From Basidiobolus ranarum (lineage: Eukaryota; Basidiobolomycota; Basidiobolomycetes; Basidiobolales): DNA of 21,635 bases. The notes under the pieces were generated by a model. It was not told the DNA's origin, did not search any database, and saw nothing but the letters and a program-made list of their open reading frames with translations. Shown piece after piece: positions 8,178 to 17,218 of the stretch (position 1 is the stretch's first letter; each line of letters opens with the position of its first letter). The translations under genes were made by a program, and so were the position numbers. The stretch is from positions 1-21,635 of the forward strand of contig JASJQH010007075.1 in the NCBI GenBank assembly GCA_040143965.1, read 5' to 3'.

Positions 8178-9179
8178 ATGTTCTCTTCTTCATCACTTGA
8201 TATTGTTCTTCAGAACAATACGCTCTATCCAAATCCCTATAATCAGGAGGAATCTTCCCAAATGAACTTACAGGGCTGTGTTGTGATCAACACAAGCTCA
8301 GTATTGAAGGTTAAAAAGATATACCTCCAATTCAGTGGGAAATTAGCCGTGCACTTCCCAGCTGCCATCAAAAAAACTCGTCGCAATCTTGCTGAGCAAA
8401 CCATTATACTTCTTGAACAAGATAAACCCACTCCCATCTCTGGCCAGCAGGTTTTCCCCTTTGAAATCCTGCTTCCAAATAATCTACCCGAATCATTCCG
8501 GGGTGAATTTGGAAAGATCAAATATACACTCAAGGCTGTGGCTGAAACGACATTCACTAGCTCTGATTTGAAATCAGAAGTGCCAGTATACGTTCAACGT
8601 AGTGTCGACACGTTGGAGGAGCCCTCAGAAGAGTATTCACTCGAGAAGACACTTCCTAACCAAGTTGCTTGTAAAGTGACATTACCCACCATGGAATACA
8701 CACCTGGCGAGAAGTTTGATATTCAAGTATCAGCGGTAGCACTTGATCCAAGCGTGAGAGTAACCAATGTTACATGTTTTCTCAACGAATACACCTACTT
8801 CCGCATTCCCTCCAAGAACGATCAAACCCGATTGTCAGTGGCAGAATATGTGAAGCGTCTCAGCTTTTCATCCGCTCCCTTCAACGCTGATGAGAATACC
8901 AAAACCTTACTCATGAAGACTCCAGAGAATGCTAGTCTCAGCTGTGTCAATACTCTTGTTGAGATATCTCATGAGTTAAGTCTTCGTGTTTATGTGCAAT
9001 CTGCCGAGGGAGTAAAGAACTGTTTACCAATCATCGTTCCTATCAATGTTGTTTCGTTTGTGACCACACCTGAATTGGATCAACTGCCCATGTACCACGC
9101 CGTGGAGTTACCACCAGCATATACCCATTGTTCGGATGAGTTGATCTCACTCCCTCCAGTATATTGCTCTTCCGAGTAA
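8178..9179 (+). CDS. Alpha-arrestin-like protein with C-terminal PPxY motifs (gene 2)
   Basis: This intact single-exon gene encodes 333 aa, colinear and gap-free with arrestin gene 1 through about residue 315. By hand count about 200 of the first 300 residues are identical, with the block 101-230 best conserved. The arrestin N-domain spans about 8-140 (LKVKKIYLQFSGK at 43-55, FPFEILLP at 93-100) and the C-domain about 158-295 (YTPGEKFDIQV at 174-184). The tail has PPAY at 312-315 and PPVY at 326-329, plus LPMY at 303-306. The PY motifs predict binding to Rsp5/Nedd4-type ubiquitin ligases and an adaptor role in membrane-protein turnover; this comes from the family, not from the sequence alone. 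The tails after 315 differ in length and sequence while keeping two PPxY sites, which suggests selection for ligase binding. It is transcribed away from its paralogue. Confidence 0.88.
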   Translation: MFSSSSLDIVLQNNTLYPNPYNQEESSQMNLQGCVVINTSSVLKVKKIYLQFSGKLAVHFPAAIKKTRRNLAEQTIILLEQDKPTPISGQQVFPFEILLPNNLPESFRGEFGKIKYTLKAVAETTFTSSDLKSEVPVYVQRSVDTLEEPSEEYSLEKTLPNQVACKVTLPTMEYTPGEKFDIQVSAVALDPSVRVTNVTCFLNEYTYFRIPSKNDQTRLSVAEYVKRLSFSSAPFNADENTKTLLMKTPENASLSCVNTLVEISHELSLRVYVQSAEGVKNCLPIIVPINVVSFVTTPELDQLPMYHAVELPPAYTHCSDELISLPPVYCSSE

Positions 9180-9270
9180 GATTCCTTGTACAAACGCTGT
9201 TGATCCATATTTAATAATCTAGTATATATGTATTGTGTAAAGTGCGTGTAAATAAGCCTAAATTCCTTCA

Positions 9271-9288
9271 TAACCCTAACCCCTAAAC
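9271..9288. repeat. Short telomere-like motif
   Basis: TAACCCTAACCCCTAAAC is about three imperfect copies of CCCTAA, the fungal and animal telomere unit. A similar motif occurs at 12851-12868. It is too short for a telomere array and may be a telobox-type protein-binding site. Confidence 0.5.
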
Positions 9289-9593
9289 CACATCGCTATA
9301 GAATGAGTGATTAATTAAAGAAACTATAAATATTATCTTATCCAAATACTTGATCGTTTGATAACAAATTGGCATCGTTTTGTAAAGTGGATTAAGTGGG
9401 TTATATAATCATTATGTAATCATGGATTGTTGATGTTTAAACGACGGGTGCGTATACAAAAGCATCTGTCCAAGTAGGAAAAAAAGAAAACAAAGAAAAT
9501 TTTTCATCTCTAATGTGTCAGAAAAAAAATCCAAATTACTTGCCATTAGGGAATCTAGTAGAAAGTAACAGAAGGAAATCTCAGTGGAGAATC

Positions 9594-9613
9594 ATTTTTT
9601 TCTTTTTTTTTCT
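9594..9613. promoter_or_regulatory. Poly(dA:dT) tract upstream of CCT5
   Basis: A nearly pure T run lies about 160-180 bp upstream of the CCT5 ATG. Such tracts exclude nucleosomes at fungal housekeeping promoters. The assignment is from position and composition only. Confidence 0.4.
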
Positions 9614-9771
9614 AAGGAATTCTCTGGCTCTGAACTATCATTCGAATTTCGCACCCCCCCTTACAAGTTACTAACCCCGGTTTGCTTTGGTGACTACAAT
9701 TCAATTCTTGTTTTTGATTAGTACTCTTATCGCTCCTCTTTGGTAAAAATAAAGCAATAGAATAACCGATA

Positions 9772-11787
9772 ATGAGCGCTGTTTACGCAACCGACGAATA
9801 TGGTCGCCCCTTCATCATTGTTAGGGAGCAACAAAGAAAGAGCAGACTTCAAGGTATCGAAGCACAAAAGGTGAGTTTTGCTTTTGATCCCCCATGGTCT
9901 ATTCCATCCGAGTCCTGATGATGAAGGCTATATTGTTTATTACACCTATCTACACTATCTTACAATCCTTTGTCTTCGTAGTCTCATATTTTGGCTGCCA
10001 AAACTGTCGCAAACATCATCAAATCTTCTTTGGGTCCAAGAGGTATTACTTTGGTTTCACATATATCATCCCGAATATCATAAAGCAAGTCATAATCTGT
10101 TAGATTGTGCCCGATCAATCGCTTATCCACTCTTCAATACCGACATTTCCGACATATATTAAATTCTTCCTATTCCCTAGGTCTCGACAAGATCTTGATC
10201 TCTTCAGATGGTGATATCACTGTCACCAACGATGGTGCTACTATTCTTGGTCAAATGGAGGTTGAACATCAAATTGCTAAGCTTTTGGTTCAATTGTCCA
10301 AGTCACAAGATGATGAGATTGGTGACGGTACTACCGGTGTAGTTGGTAGGTTCACGCTTATTTCTCATCATATGATGATATCAACTGTTGCAACAAATAT
10401 TAAATCTATACATGTGTACTATAGTCCTTGCTGGTGCCCTCTTGGAGCAAACCGAGGAACTTTTGAGCCGTGGTATCCATCCCATCAGAATCTCCGATGG
10501 TTTCGAAAGAGCTTGCCAAGTGGCCATCTCTCACTTGGAAACTGTATCGGATGTTGTGGAGTTCAGCAAAGATAACACCGAGAACTTATTCAAGACTGCC
10601 ATGACCAGTTTGGGAAGCAAGATGTAAGTAACATGATCAGTATTCTTTCATATCTTTTCACTTTATCTGATCAATTTTCTTCAACTAGCGTCTCCAAATG
10701 TCACTCACAATTCGCCCAAATCGCTGTCGATGCCGTTTTGGCCGTTGCTGATCTTGAGCGTAAGGATGTTGATTTCGAGTTGATCAAGGTCGACGGCAAA
10801 GTTGGTGGCTCCATGACCGATACCATTCTAGTCAAGGGTGTTGTTGTCGATAAGGAGATCTCCCATCCTCAGATGCCCCGTGATATTCAGAATGCCAAGA
10901 TTGCCATCCTCACATGTCCATTCGAGCCACCCAAGCCTAAGACCAAGCACAAGCTTGACATCACCAGTGTTGAAGAATACAAGAAATTGCAAGATTATGA
11001 GCGTGAACAATTCGAAGGCATGATCAGTAAGGTCAAGGAATCTGGCGCTAACTTGGTCATCTGCCAGTGGGGTTTCGATGATGAAGCTAACCATCTTCTT
11101 TTACAAAACCAACTTCCAGCTGTTCGTTGGGTTGGTGGACCTGAACTTGAGTTGATTGCCATTGCTACTAATGGTAGAATCGTACCCCGCTTCGAGGATC
11201 TTTCCCCCGAAAAGCTTGGTACTGCTGGACATGTCCACGAACTTTCATTCGGTACCACCAAGGATCGCATGCTTGTTATCGAGGAATGTGCCAACACACG
11301 TGCCGTTACCGTATTCGTTCGTGGTGGTAACAAGATGATCATCGATGAGGCCAAGCGCTCTCTCCACGATGCCATTTGTGTTGTTCGTAACTTGGTTCGT
11401 GATAACCGTGTTGTCTATGGTGGTGGTGCTGCTGAAATTGCCTGTTCATTGGCCGTTTCCAAAGCTGCCGATGAGATCTCCTCCATTGAACAATATGCTA
11501 TGCGTGCCTTTGCCGCTGCTTTGGACTCAGTTCCTTTGACTTTGGCTGAGAACAGTGGTCTCTCACCCATCGAGACTTTAGCTGATGTCAAATCACGTCA
11601 AGTGACCGAAAACAACTTCCGTCTTGGTGTGGATTGTATGTTGAAGGGTAGCAATGATATGCGTGAGCAACATGTGTTCGACCCACTCATTTCCAAACGT
11701 CAACAATTCCTTCTTGCCACTCAATTAGTCAAGATGATCCTCAAGATTGATGATGTCATCACGACTGCCCCTGACCAACAACAATAA
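9772..11787 (+). CDS. CCT5: T-complex protein 1 subunit epsilon (CCT5), five exons
   Basis: This is one of eight paralogous subunits of the cytosolic TRiC/CCT chaperonin, which folds actin, tubulin and other proteins using ATP. Exons are 9772-9870, 9982-10042, 10181-10345, 10425-10623 and 10689-11787. All introns are GT-AG (111, 138, 79 and 65 bp) and the phases join cleanly to give 540 aa, almost the length of human CCT5. Exon 1 encodes [20 protein letters not shown], typical of the epsilon subunit. Group II chaperonin signatures follow: SSLGPRGLDKIL across exons 2-3, TNDGATIL, and GDGTTG at 101-106 with the catalytic Asp102. Exon 5 has the epsilon-specific stretch around [13 protein letters not shown], then [14 protein letters not shown] and the ATP-site YGGGAAE loop. 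The ATG is chosen because exon 1 homology begins there. No disruptions; function is secure. Confidence 0.96.
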
Positions 11788-12194
11788 GTTCATCTGTTTG
11801 TGAGGGGGAGAGATCCCTTAGGTTCTCTATCAATACACACTATGCTCTTTCCCCCTTTCCTGCCCCTTTCTCTCTCTATTTCCCATGAATTATACACACC
11901 ACGACTTTGATAAAGATGTCATATAATGCTTTAATCTTCCGAAAATTTTATTCATTAATATATTTGATGTATACTGTTGCTCCTCAAACTAGTTTATATG
12001 AGTACAAATGTGGGTACGGGAATAGGAATGGGAATGGGATGCAATTCAGTAAGAACACATACATCCTTGACATTTATCTTCAATATCAAATAAATCATTT
12101 CAAAAATCCGTACCAGGTGTTTATTTAGTGTTTATTGAATGAAAAGAAATGGAAGAAGCTAGGTCGATGTGGGAAATTTCGCTCTACTCCGCAG

Positions 12195-12199
12195 CCAAT
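12195..12199 (+). promoter_or_regulatory. CCAAT box of the GFA-family gene
   Basis: CCAAT lies about 40 bp upstream of the TATA box at 12237, a standard arrangement for HAP/NF-Y-bound promoters. It supports the downstream start at 12302. Confidence 0.4.
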
Positions 12200-12236
12200 T
12201 CCCACGCTCAACTGGGGTTACGTTGTTCACGGACAC

Positions 12237-12246
12237 TATATAATAA
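12237..12246 (+). promoter_or_regulatory. TATA box of the GFA-family gene
   Basis: TATATAATAA lies 56-65 bp upstream of the ATG at 12302 and downstream of an in-frame ATG at 12149. A promoter here means the earlier ATG would not be in the mRNA. Confidence 0.55.
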
Positions 12247-12282
12247 CCTTATTTGCGAAGGGCTTATATCAGTGACCTTGTT

Positions 12283-12290
12283 AACCCTAA
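12283..12290 (+). promoter_or_regulatory. Telobox-like motif just before the GFA-family start codon
   Basis: AACCCTAA occurs 12 bp before the ATG at 12302 and about 40 bp after the TATA box, near the likely transcription start. This octamer is a known promoter element (telobox) in plants and some fungi. Binding here is inference. Confidence 0.3.
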
Positions 12291-12301
12291 ATCTACATAT
12301 C

Positions 12302-12700
12302 ATGTCTACAGAGCTTATCTCGAGTCGAGGAAGTTGTCACTGTGGCAAAGTAGAATTCACCGTACTTATACCGAAGGAGATCACCGCGATAGACTGTAAT
12401 TGTTCAATTTGTATGAAGAAAGGTGGACCACACTTGATTGTAGGTCAAAGTAAATTTCATTTGAATCCAAACAGTACCGAGTATCTTAGCAAGTATCAAT
12501 TTGGCACTCGTGTGGCTCAACATTTCTTTTGTAAGATATGTGGAGTTCATCCTTATAGCATACCTAGAAGTAATCCAGATGGATTTGATATCAACGTGAG
12601 TTGTTTAGAAAACCTTGATCAATTGAAGGTCACCGTGGATCCTTTTGATGGTCAGAATTGGGAACAACAACGTTCTTTGGAACATCTATCCGCAGAATGA
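12302..12700 (+). CDS. GFA/CENP-V-domain zinc-binding protein
   Basis: The gene encodes 132 aa, a single GFA (glutathione-dependent formaldehyde-activating, CENP-V) domain. Its zinc-ligand cysteines are all present: C-H-C at 12-14, C-N-C-S-I-C at 32-37 and C-K-I-C at 77-80. The family's FGT and H-x-F-C-x-x-C-G-V-x-P blocks occur at 67-69 and 74-84, and a VSCLE segment follows at 99-103. The domain's founding member adds glutathione to formaldehyde, but many homologues have unknown substrates, so I assign fold and zinc binding, not a reaction. No signal peptide; probably cytosolic. An in-frame ATG at 12149 would add 51 residues, but that extension is unlike the family and contains the TATA box, so the start at 12302 is preferred. 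It is convergent with PRO2. Confidence 0.85.
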   Translation: MSTELISSRGSCHCGKVEFTVLIPKEITAIDCNCSICMKKGGPHLIVGQSKFHLNPNSTEYLSKYQFGTRVAQHFFCKICGVHPYSIPRSNPDGFDINVSCLENLDQLKVTVDPFDGQNWEQQRSLEHLSAE

Positions 12701-12740
12701 TTCTTGACTAATCTAAACCATTCAACTTCGTTCATGTCAC

Positions 12741-12746
12741 AATAAA
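12741..12746 (+). terminator. Candidate poly(A) signal of the GFA-family gene
   Basis: AATAAA lies 40 bp after the stop codon, at the usual distance. Confidence 0.5.
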
Positions 12747-12783
12747 CATTCCAAAGCAAAGCTCTTTTTGAAAGTAAAGAGGA

Positions 12784-12789
12784 TTTATT
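12784..12789 (-). terminator. Candidate poly(A) signal of PRO2
   Basis: TTTATT on the plus strand is AATAAA on the minus strand, about 97 bp past the PRO2 stop. The two convergent genes' signals are only 38 bp apart, so their 3' UTRs may overlap. Confidence 0.4.
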
Positions 12790-12850
12790 TTACAAGATAC
12801 GTTCAATGACAACAAAATTGAGAGTTAAAGTGATTAGCTTTCTCAAACCT

Positions 12851-12868
12851 TAACCCCTAAGCCTAACC
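12851..12868. repeat. Second short telomere-like motif
   Basis: TAACCCCTAAGCCTAACC is a degenerate CCCTAA series in the short spacer just after the PRO2 stop. It resembles the motif at 9271-9288. Confidence 0.4.
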
Positions 12869-12885
12869 TTTTAATTTGGTTCCTC

Positions 12886-14265
12886 CTAACGTACAAATTT
12901 ATTTTTGATAGATTCCAAAGGAATAGGTTCATGAAGGTATTGCTTATCATTTTCACCGATTCCGTAGGAACCTGTGGTTTGTCCTTGACCATACAATCTA
13001 TATTTGTAGATCATCAAGCCTTCTAATCCGACCGGTCCACGAGCATGTGTTTTGTTAGTAGACACACCGATTTCCGCACCAAAACCGTATCTAAATCCAT
13101 CAGCAAAACGAGTAGAGGCATTCCAGTAGGTACCAGCGGCATCCACCTTAGTCATAAACAATTCAGCATCAGCAGCATTTTCAGTGACGATGCATTCAGT
13201 ATGTTTAGATCCATGATCATAAATATGATCAATAGCATCATCCACCGAAGACACCACCTTAACCGCCATAGTAAGGTCCAAGAATTCAGTATCAAAGTCT
13301 TCATCTACAGCTTGGATAACTTTTCCACCCAAATTCTGAAGTACGGGAAAACTTTTTTCATCAGCATGAAGTTCAACTCCTTTGGCGAATAATCCTTTGG
13401 CGATGGCTGGAAGATGACTTTCTACTACTTGTTCATGGATTAAGAGGGTTTCGGCAGAGTTACAAGCAGCTGGGTAATTGGTTTTCGAATCAACTACTAG
13501 GTCAACTACCTTATTTATATCCGCTTCTTTATCCACATAAATCGAGCATAGACCATCGGCGTGACCAAGGACTGGAATACGAGTAGAATCCTGAATATAT
13601 CTTACCAATGATCCCGAACCACGTGGAATAACGATATCAATGTATTTATCCTGGTCCAAGAGGGAGGCGATCTCTTCACGAGACGAAACTAACTGAACTG
13701 CATTAGCAGGGATGGATAATTCAGCAGGAAGAGATTCTAACGCGGCTCTTAAAGCCTTATATAATGCGGTCATAGTATGAATAGCTTCTTTACCACCTTT
13801 AAGGATGACTGCGTTACCTGACTTGATAGCCAAAGCGGAAATATTCACGATCACTTCAGGTCTAGCCTCAAAGATAACCAGCATAACACCTACTGGTACA
13901 GCGACTCTATACAAGTCAAGTCCATTATCCAAACGAGTTGCCATAGAAACTTGACCAGAAGGGTCCGGAAGGGAATCTACCTCCGAGACTCCCTTTAACA
14001 TAGTATCAAACTTGGAACCATTGGTACCTTCAATATCTAAACGTTTAAATAAGGAAGCCGAAAGTTTGCCTGCTTTCACCTCTTTCTCCGCATTGGCACG
14101 GTCTAAAGCGTTAGCTTGAAGGATATCTTCTTTAGCATTTTTTATGTACTCTTGAATACGAGTTAAGGCGGCAGTTTTATGTGCGGCAGTAATTCCTTGA
14201 AGTGATTTGGAGGCTTCACGTGCTTGTTTGGCGATATCAACAGCGGCAAGATTTGTATTGCTCAT
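12886..14265 (-). CDS. PRO2: Glutamate-5-semialdehyde dehydrogenase (gamma-glutamyl phosphate reductase)
   Basis: This enzyme reduces gamma-glutamyl phosphate to glutamate-5-semialdehyde with NADPH, the second step of proline synthesis from glutamate, in the cytosol. The single exon encodes 459 aa, near the length of yeast Pro2 and bacterial ProA. Key blocks are all present: the cofactor-binding region FEARPEVIVNISALAIKSGN at 132-151, IPRGSGSLV at 213-221, the catalytic cysteine in NYPAACNSAETLL (Cys268), and the signature region NASTRFADG...FGAEIGVSTNKTHARGP around 382-411. It is a stand-alone enzyme; plants and animals fuse it to glutamate kinase, so this supports a fungal origin. The ATG at 14265 is the first in frame and gives the family's normal N-terminus. 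No frameshift or lost residue is seen. It is transcribed toward the GFA-family gene. Confidence 0.96.
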   Translation of the reverse strand: MSNTNLAAVDIAKQAREASKSLQGITAAHKTAALTRIQEYIKNAKEDILQANALDRANAEKEVKAGKLSASLFKRLDIEGTNGSKFDTMLKGVSEVDSLPDPSGQVSMATRLDNGLDLYRVAVPVGVMLVIFEARPEVIVNISALAIKSGNAVILKGGKEAIHTMTALYKALRAALESLPAELSIPANAVQLVSSREEIASLLDQDKYIDIVIPRGSGSLVRYIQDSTRIPVLGHADGLCSIYVDKEADINKVVDLVVDSKTNYPAACNSAETLLIHEQVVESHLPAIAKGLFAKGVELHADEKSFPVLQNLGGKVIQAVDEDFDTEFLDLTMAVKVVSSVDDAIDHIYDHGSKHTECIVTENAADAELFMTKVDAAGTYWNASTRFADGFRYGFGAEIGVSTNKTHARGPVGLEGLMIYKYRLYGQGQTTGSYGIGENDKQYLHEPIPLESIKNKFVR

Positions 14266-15001
14266 AGTTTATGTATAGGCCAAGGGAATGGGAATAGAGT
14301 GGTGGTTAAGTGTAAAGAGAAATTACCAAATTTTACTTTAAATTTACAATACAAGCTTTGGAAGTGAGATTGATGATGACGTTTACCAGTATTTATATGG
14401 ATGGATCCAGGAGCGATGAATGATTGTTGATGAATTCGATACACAGTTCCACCTATACAACATATCCACCTATATAACATAGAGAGTAACAATGATGATA
14501 ATCAAAGCGTCATTCTCAATACTATTAAGGTAAATCTGGACACTTTCATGATGACTACAAATCTATCCAAGTAATGCGTCATTATTAGTAATAGAAGGTA
14601 AAATTCATGGATAAACTCTATTCCATTCTGAGAAAATCATTGAAATTAGAATTGAGTAAATGGTTCAAGTTAACATTCATTTTCTTAGTGGATTTCTCTC
14701 GGCTTTGAAAGTGCTTTCAAAATTTCATTGGTGGAGTATCAAATATAATATCCAACATAAAGATATTCAACGTCAATATTTATCCGTGATGTGAAATTTG
14801 CCATGGCAGAATTAGTCATTCATTTGATTAAAATCTCTTGATAATATCTCAAGAGTGTAACTTTCAACAAAAGATACCAAATACGGAAAATATAAATGAC
14901 CACTAAAATAATTGTTATCTTGAATTCTTTCAGGATGATATATTATATAGAAATATGCTTTTCATAATTAGCCCAATAATATTACTCAAATGTCATAGAT
15001 T
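14266..15001. other. AT-rich intergenic region, PRO2 promoter side
   Basis: About 740 bp upstream of PRO2 with no gene. A TATA-like ATATAAATA (minus strand, near 14391-14400) lies about 130 bp upstream of the PRO2 ATG. A perfect 8-bp inverted repeat, TTTGAAAG-TG-CTTTCAAA, is at 14704-14721. The region ends where LTR sequence begins. Confidence 0.5.
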
Positions 15002-15312
15002 TGTTGATAGCATTACCTTATAGTCATATATAGCTTAGTACTTGGTTATCTTATACTTCACTAAGATATTATCCATTATTCTCAATTAGAATTTACTTGA
15101 ATATATTTACCAACTTAGAAGTTCTCAGATATATAGATTTTTCAAACTTGTGCTAGAAGCTCATACTTTGCACACATGTTCCTGGCACCTTCCTTAAAAC
15201 ATTCTACATATCAGTTTGTATCATCTTAATAAAACTATAAATGTCAACTGAATACTCAATAAATCAATGAGTGAAAACCACCACTTTCTCATATACAAAA
15301 TACACTTGGGCC
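15002..15312 (+). repeat. Degenerate copia LTR (plus orientation)
   Basis: It begins TGTTGATAGCATTACC and follows the family LTR through TTAGTACTTGGTTATC, AGAAGTTCTCAGATATA and AAACCACCACTTTCTC. There is a small deletion near its start, and its last 40 bp do not match the usual TTAACA end. It abuts the next LTR piece directly. There is no adjacent plus-strand internal region, so it is an old solo or truncated LTR. Confidence 0.75.
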
Positions 15313-15530
15313 TGTTGAAATTAGCTTTGCCTAAGCTCCTATATAGTCATATATAGCTTAGTACTTGGTTATTTTATAATTCACTAAGATATTATCCATT
15401 ATTCTCAATTAGAATTTACCTTGAATATTTTGACCAACTTAGAAGTTCTCGGATATATAAATTATACAATCTTGTGCTAGGAGCCCCAAATTTTGCACAC
15501 ATGTTCCTGGGACTTTCCTAAACACATTTT
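15313..15530 (+). repeat. Truncated copia LTR abutting an integrase fragment
   Basis: It begins TGTTGAAATTAGCTTTGCC and runs 218 bp with good similarity to the family LTR, then breaks after TTTCCTAAACACATTTT into a minus-strand integrase coding remnant. About 130 bp of the LTR's 3' end is missing. It is inverted relative to the neighbouring gag-integrase fragment, so it is not that element's own 3' LTR in a normal layout. Confidence 0.75.
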
Positions 15531-17197
15531 AAGGTAGACCCTAGTGTTGAAGTATATTCTCCACCATTATCAGTACATATTTTCTTGATTTTAGTTCCAG
15601 TTTCAGTCTCCACAAGTGTATTAAAATCTCTAAAGATAGAGAGAGCTTCTTCTTTTCTTTCCATAAAGTAGACCCAAGTGCATCTTAGATAATCATCAAT
15701 ATATGTGAATAAATGTCTTTTTCTGGCTAAGGATAAATCTTGCATAGCTCCACAAAAATCTAAATGAATTAGATCCAATATTTTGGCAGATTTGATTAAA
15801 CCAGAGTTCTTGAATAGTTGCCTGACTTGTTTTCCATATATACAACCCCCACAAATTTCCATTTTGGCTGGGGGGTTAATTTGAATTCCAGAAATTAGGC
15901 AATATTTGATCATTTTGCACAAATAATCAAATCCAACATGGCCAAATCACTTATGCCATAATTGAATAGTTTCTTGATTGGAATTACTTAACTTTACATA
16001 CAAACCTCTTGGATTATATGTAAGTTTGCATAAGTTTTGATCCCTTTCTCCCAAAGTTAAATAATACCCATTTTGATCAGTGATGGTGCATCCTAACTTA
16101 TCAAAATTGAATTTTAGCTCTTTTGAGATGGCCTTGCATACAGATGTTAAGCTCTAGGCAGTATCCAAAACATATAGTATATCCTTAAAAGTATACACAT
16201 TCTCTTCAGAAGCTCCAATTAAATTGACTTGAATTGTTCCCATGCCAATAGTATCCAATGTGCAGTCATCTCCCATGAAAACCTTTCTATTTGGGATTTC
16301 TTTGTAATCCACACATCAATGTTTTCCATTTGTGAGTTGTTGTGAGGCTCCAGAATCACTATACCATGTCTGAGAATCCTTTTTGGTAGTCATAGATAGA
16401 GCAGATATAAACAAGTGATTGTCTGTTGTACCACATTTCCAGATTTAGTATGTTTTTCTTCTTTTTGCAATTCTTTTAAAGCAATCTTTGCTTTAATGGT
16501 CAGTTCTTGTACAGTAATCACAGAATGTGTTACTTTTCTTCTTGAAGGCTTTTGACCTATATAGGAAGGTTTCCCATAGCCTATTAAAGCATTTTCTTCA
16601 TTCTTTTAGTTGGATCCCAACTTGCCTGAATCTTCATCCAGAAGTCCACCAAATACATAATTTAAGGCCAAATTTTTGGTTCTTGATTCAAGAGCCATTA
16701 CCAGACTCTGAAACATGTGTGGCAGGCTATTCAGGACTATAACTATGATATCTTGATCAGTAGCAGGTACTCCATTGCATTCCTTTCCATACACTCAAAT
16801 AGCAACTTTATCAATTAGTGAATTGATGTCTTCTCCTGGCTTCATCTTTAAGTTAAGGAATTATCTTCTTAGAAACATCTTATTGGCAGCAGAACTTGTT
16901 TGGTAGCTATCTTCCAAGGCTTTCTGTACCTTCTTGGCAGCTTTAGCTCTTGAACATTGATTTAGCAATTTATCTTTAAAATTAAGACTTGTTATGTTGA
17001 AGGCACTTTGTTCTTTTGTGAACCTGGAATAAAACTTTGGTTTCAGATAGTTTTAAATTGTTAACTTCTCCCACAACAGTGTCCCAAAGTCCTCTTTCTT
17101 GCAGCAGCATTTTCATTTTAATATTCCAAACTTGATAATTGGTTCCATCCAATTTTTTGGAAGAGGGAAAAGTTCCATAGATTGGAGAAGTAGACAT
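15531..17197 (-). pseudogene. Copia gag-protease-integrase remnant
   Basis: On the minus strand this reads as the 5' part of a copia polyprotein. Gag starts with ATG at 17197, and its early KLDGTNYQVWNIKMKMLL segment is typical of copia gag. A perfect C-x2-C-x4-H-x4-C zinc knuckle follows at 16481-16522, with a stop between its His and last Cys. Protease has the W-Y-S-D-S-G-A-S active site at 16343-16366. The pre-integrase zinc domain has LWHK...GH and CGGC. The integrase core has HLDFCG, FTYIDDYLR and CTDNGGEYTS, ending near 15531 before the catalytic Glu. The open stretch 15518-15922 encodes the best part. Several stops and frameshifts make it non-functional. It begins directly after the LTR and primer-binding site at 17219-17577. 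Confidence 0.88.
16481..16522 (-). other. Gag zinc-knuckle segment
   Basis: The minus-strand frame gives C-D-Y-C-T-R-T-D-H, a stop, then S-K-D-C: exact C-x2-C-x4-H-x4-C spacing. It marks the nucleocapsid region of the copia gag remnant. Confidence 0.8.
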
Positions 17198-17218
17198 TAG
17201 AGAGAGAGTGCAAGTTTG

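Larger units (their letters stand above)
9180..9771. other. Intergenic region: arrestin gene 2 3' end and CCT5 promoter
   Basis: No coding frame of interest. It contains a telomere-like motif at 9271-9288, an A-rich stretch near 9478-9530, a T-rich tract at 9594-9613 and a C7 run at 9654-9660. No clear TATA box precedes CCT5, which fits a housekeeping promoter driven by poly(dA:dT) tracts. Confidence 0.5.
11788..12301. other. Intergenic region between CCT5 and the GFA-family gene
   Basis: It starts with a CCT5 3' UTR rich in pyrimidines (about 11842-11884) and becomes AT-rich. The last 110 bp hold a CCAAT box, a TATA box and a telobox-like motif for the next gene. A 73-codon frame at 11907-12128 is AT-rich, has no family resemblance and is taken as chance. 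Confidence 0.5.

Noticed and set aside
9878-10627. Several overlapping open frames around the early CCT5 exons
   Set aside because: They read through introns or in the wrong frame. The spliced model with four GT-AG introns gives a continuous CCT5 protein.
10828-11539. Open frames opposite or out of frame to CCT5 exon 5
   Set aside because: They are shadows of a well-conserved coding exon and have no family resemblance.
11907-12128. A 73-codon open frame after CCT5
   Set aside because: It is AT-rich, lies in the probable CCT5 3' region, has no domain and has no promoter of its own.
12149-12301. An in-frame ATG 51 codons upstream of the GFA-family start
   Set aside because: The extra residues have no family match, and the interval contains the TATA box and CCAAT box. 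The start at 12302 gives a normal domain length.
13045-13392. A 115-codon frame antisense to PRO2
   Set aside because: It is fully inside PRO2 on the opposite strand and has no protein-family character.
14262-14492. A 76-codon frame overlapping the PRO2 start on the same strand
   Set aside because: It lies in the PRO2 promoter and 5' leader with no recognisable sequence.
14704-14721. A perfect 8-bp inverted repeat upstream of PRO2
   Set aside because: There is no U tract or other terminator context, and one such palindrome is expected by chance in AT-rich DNA.
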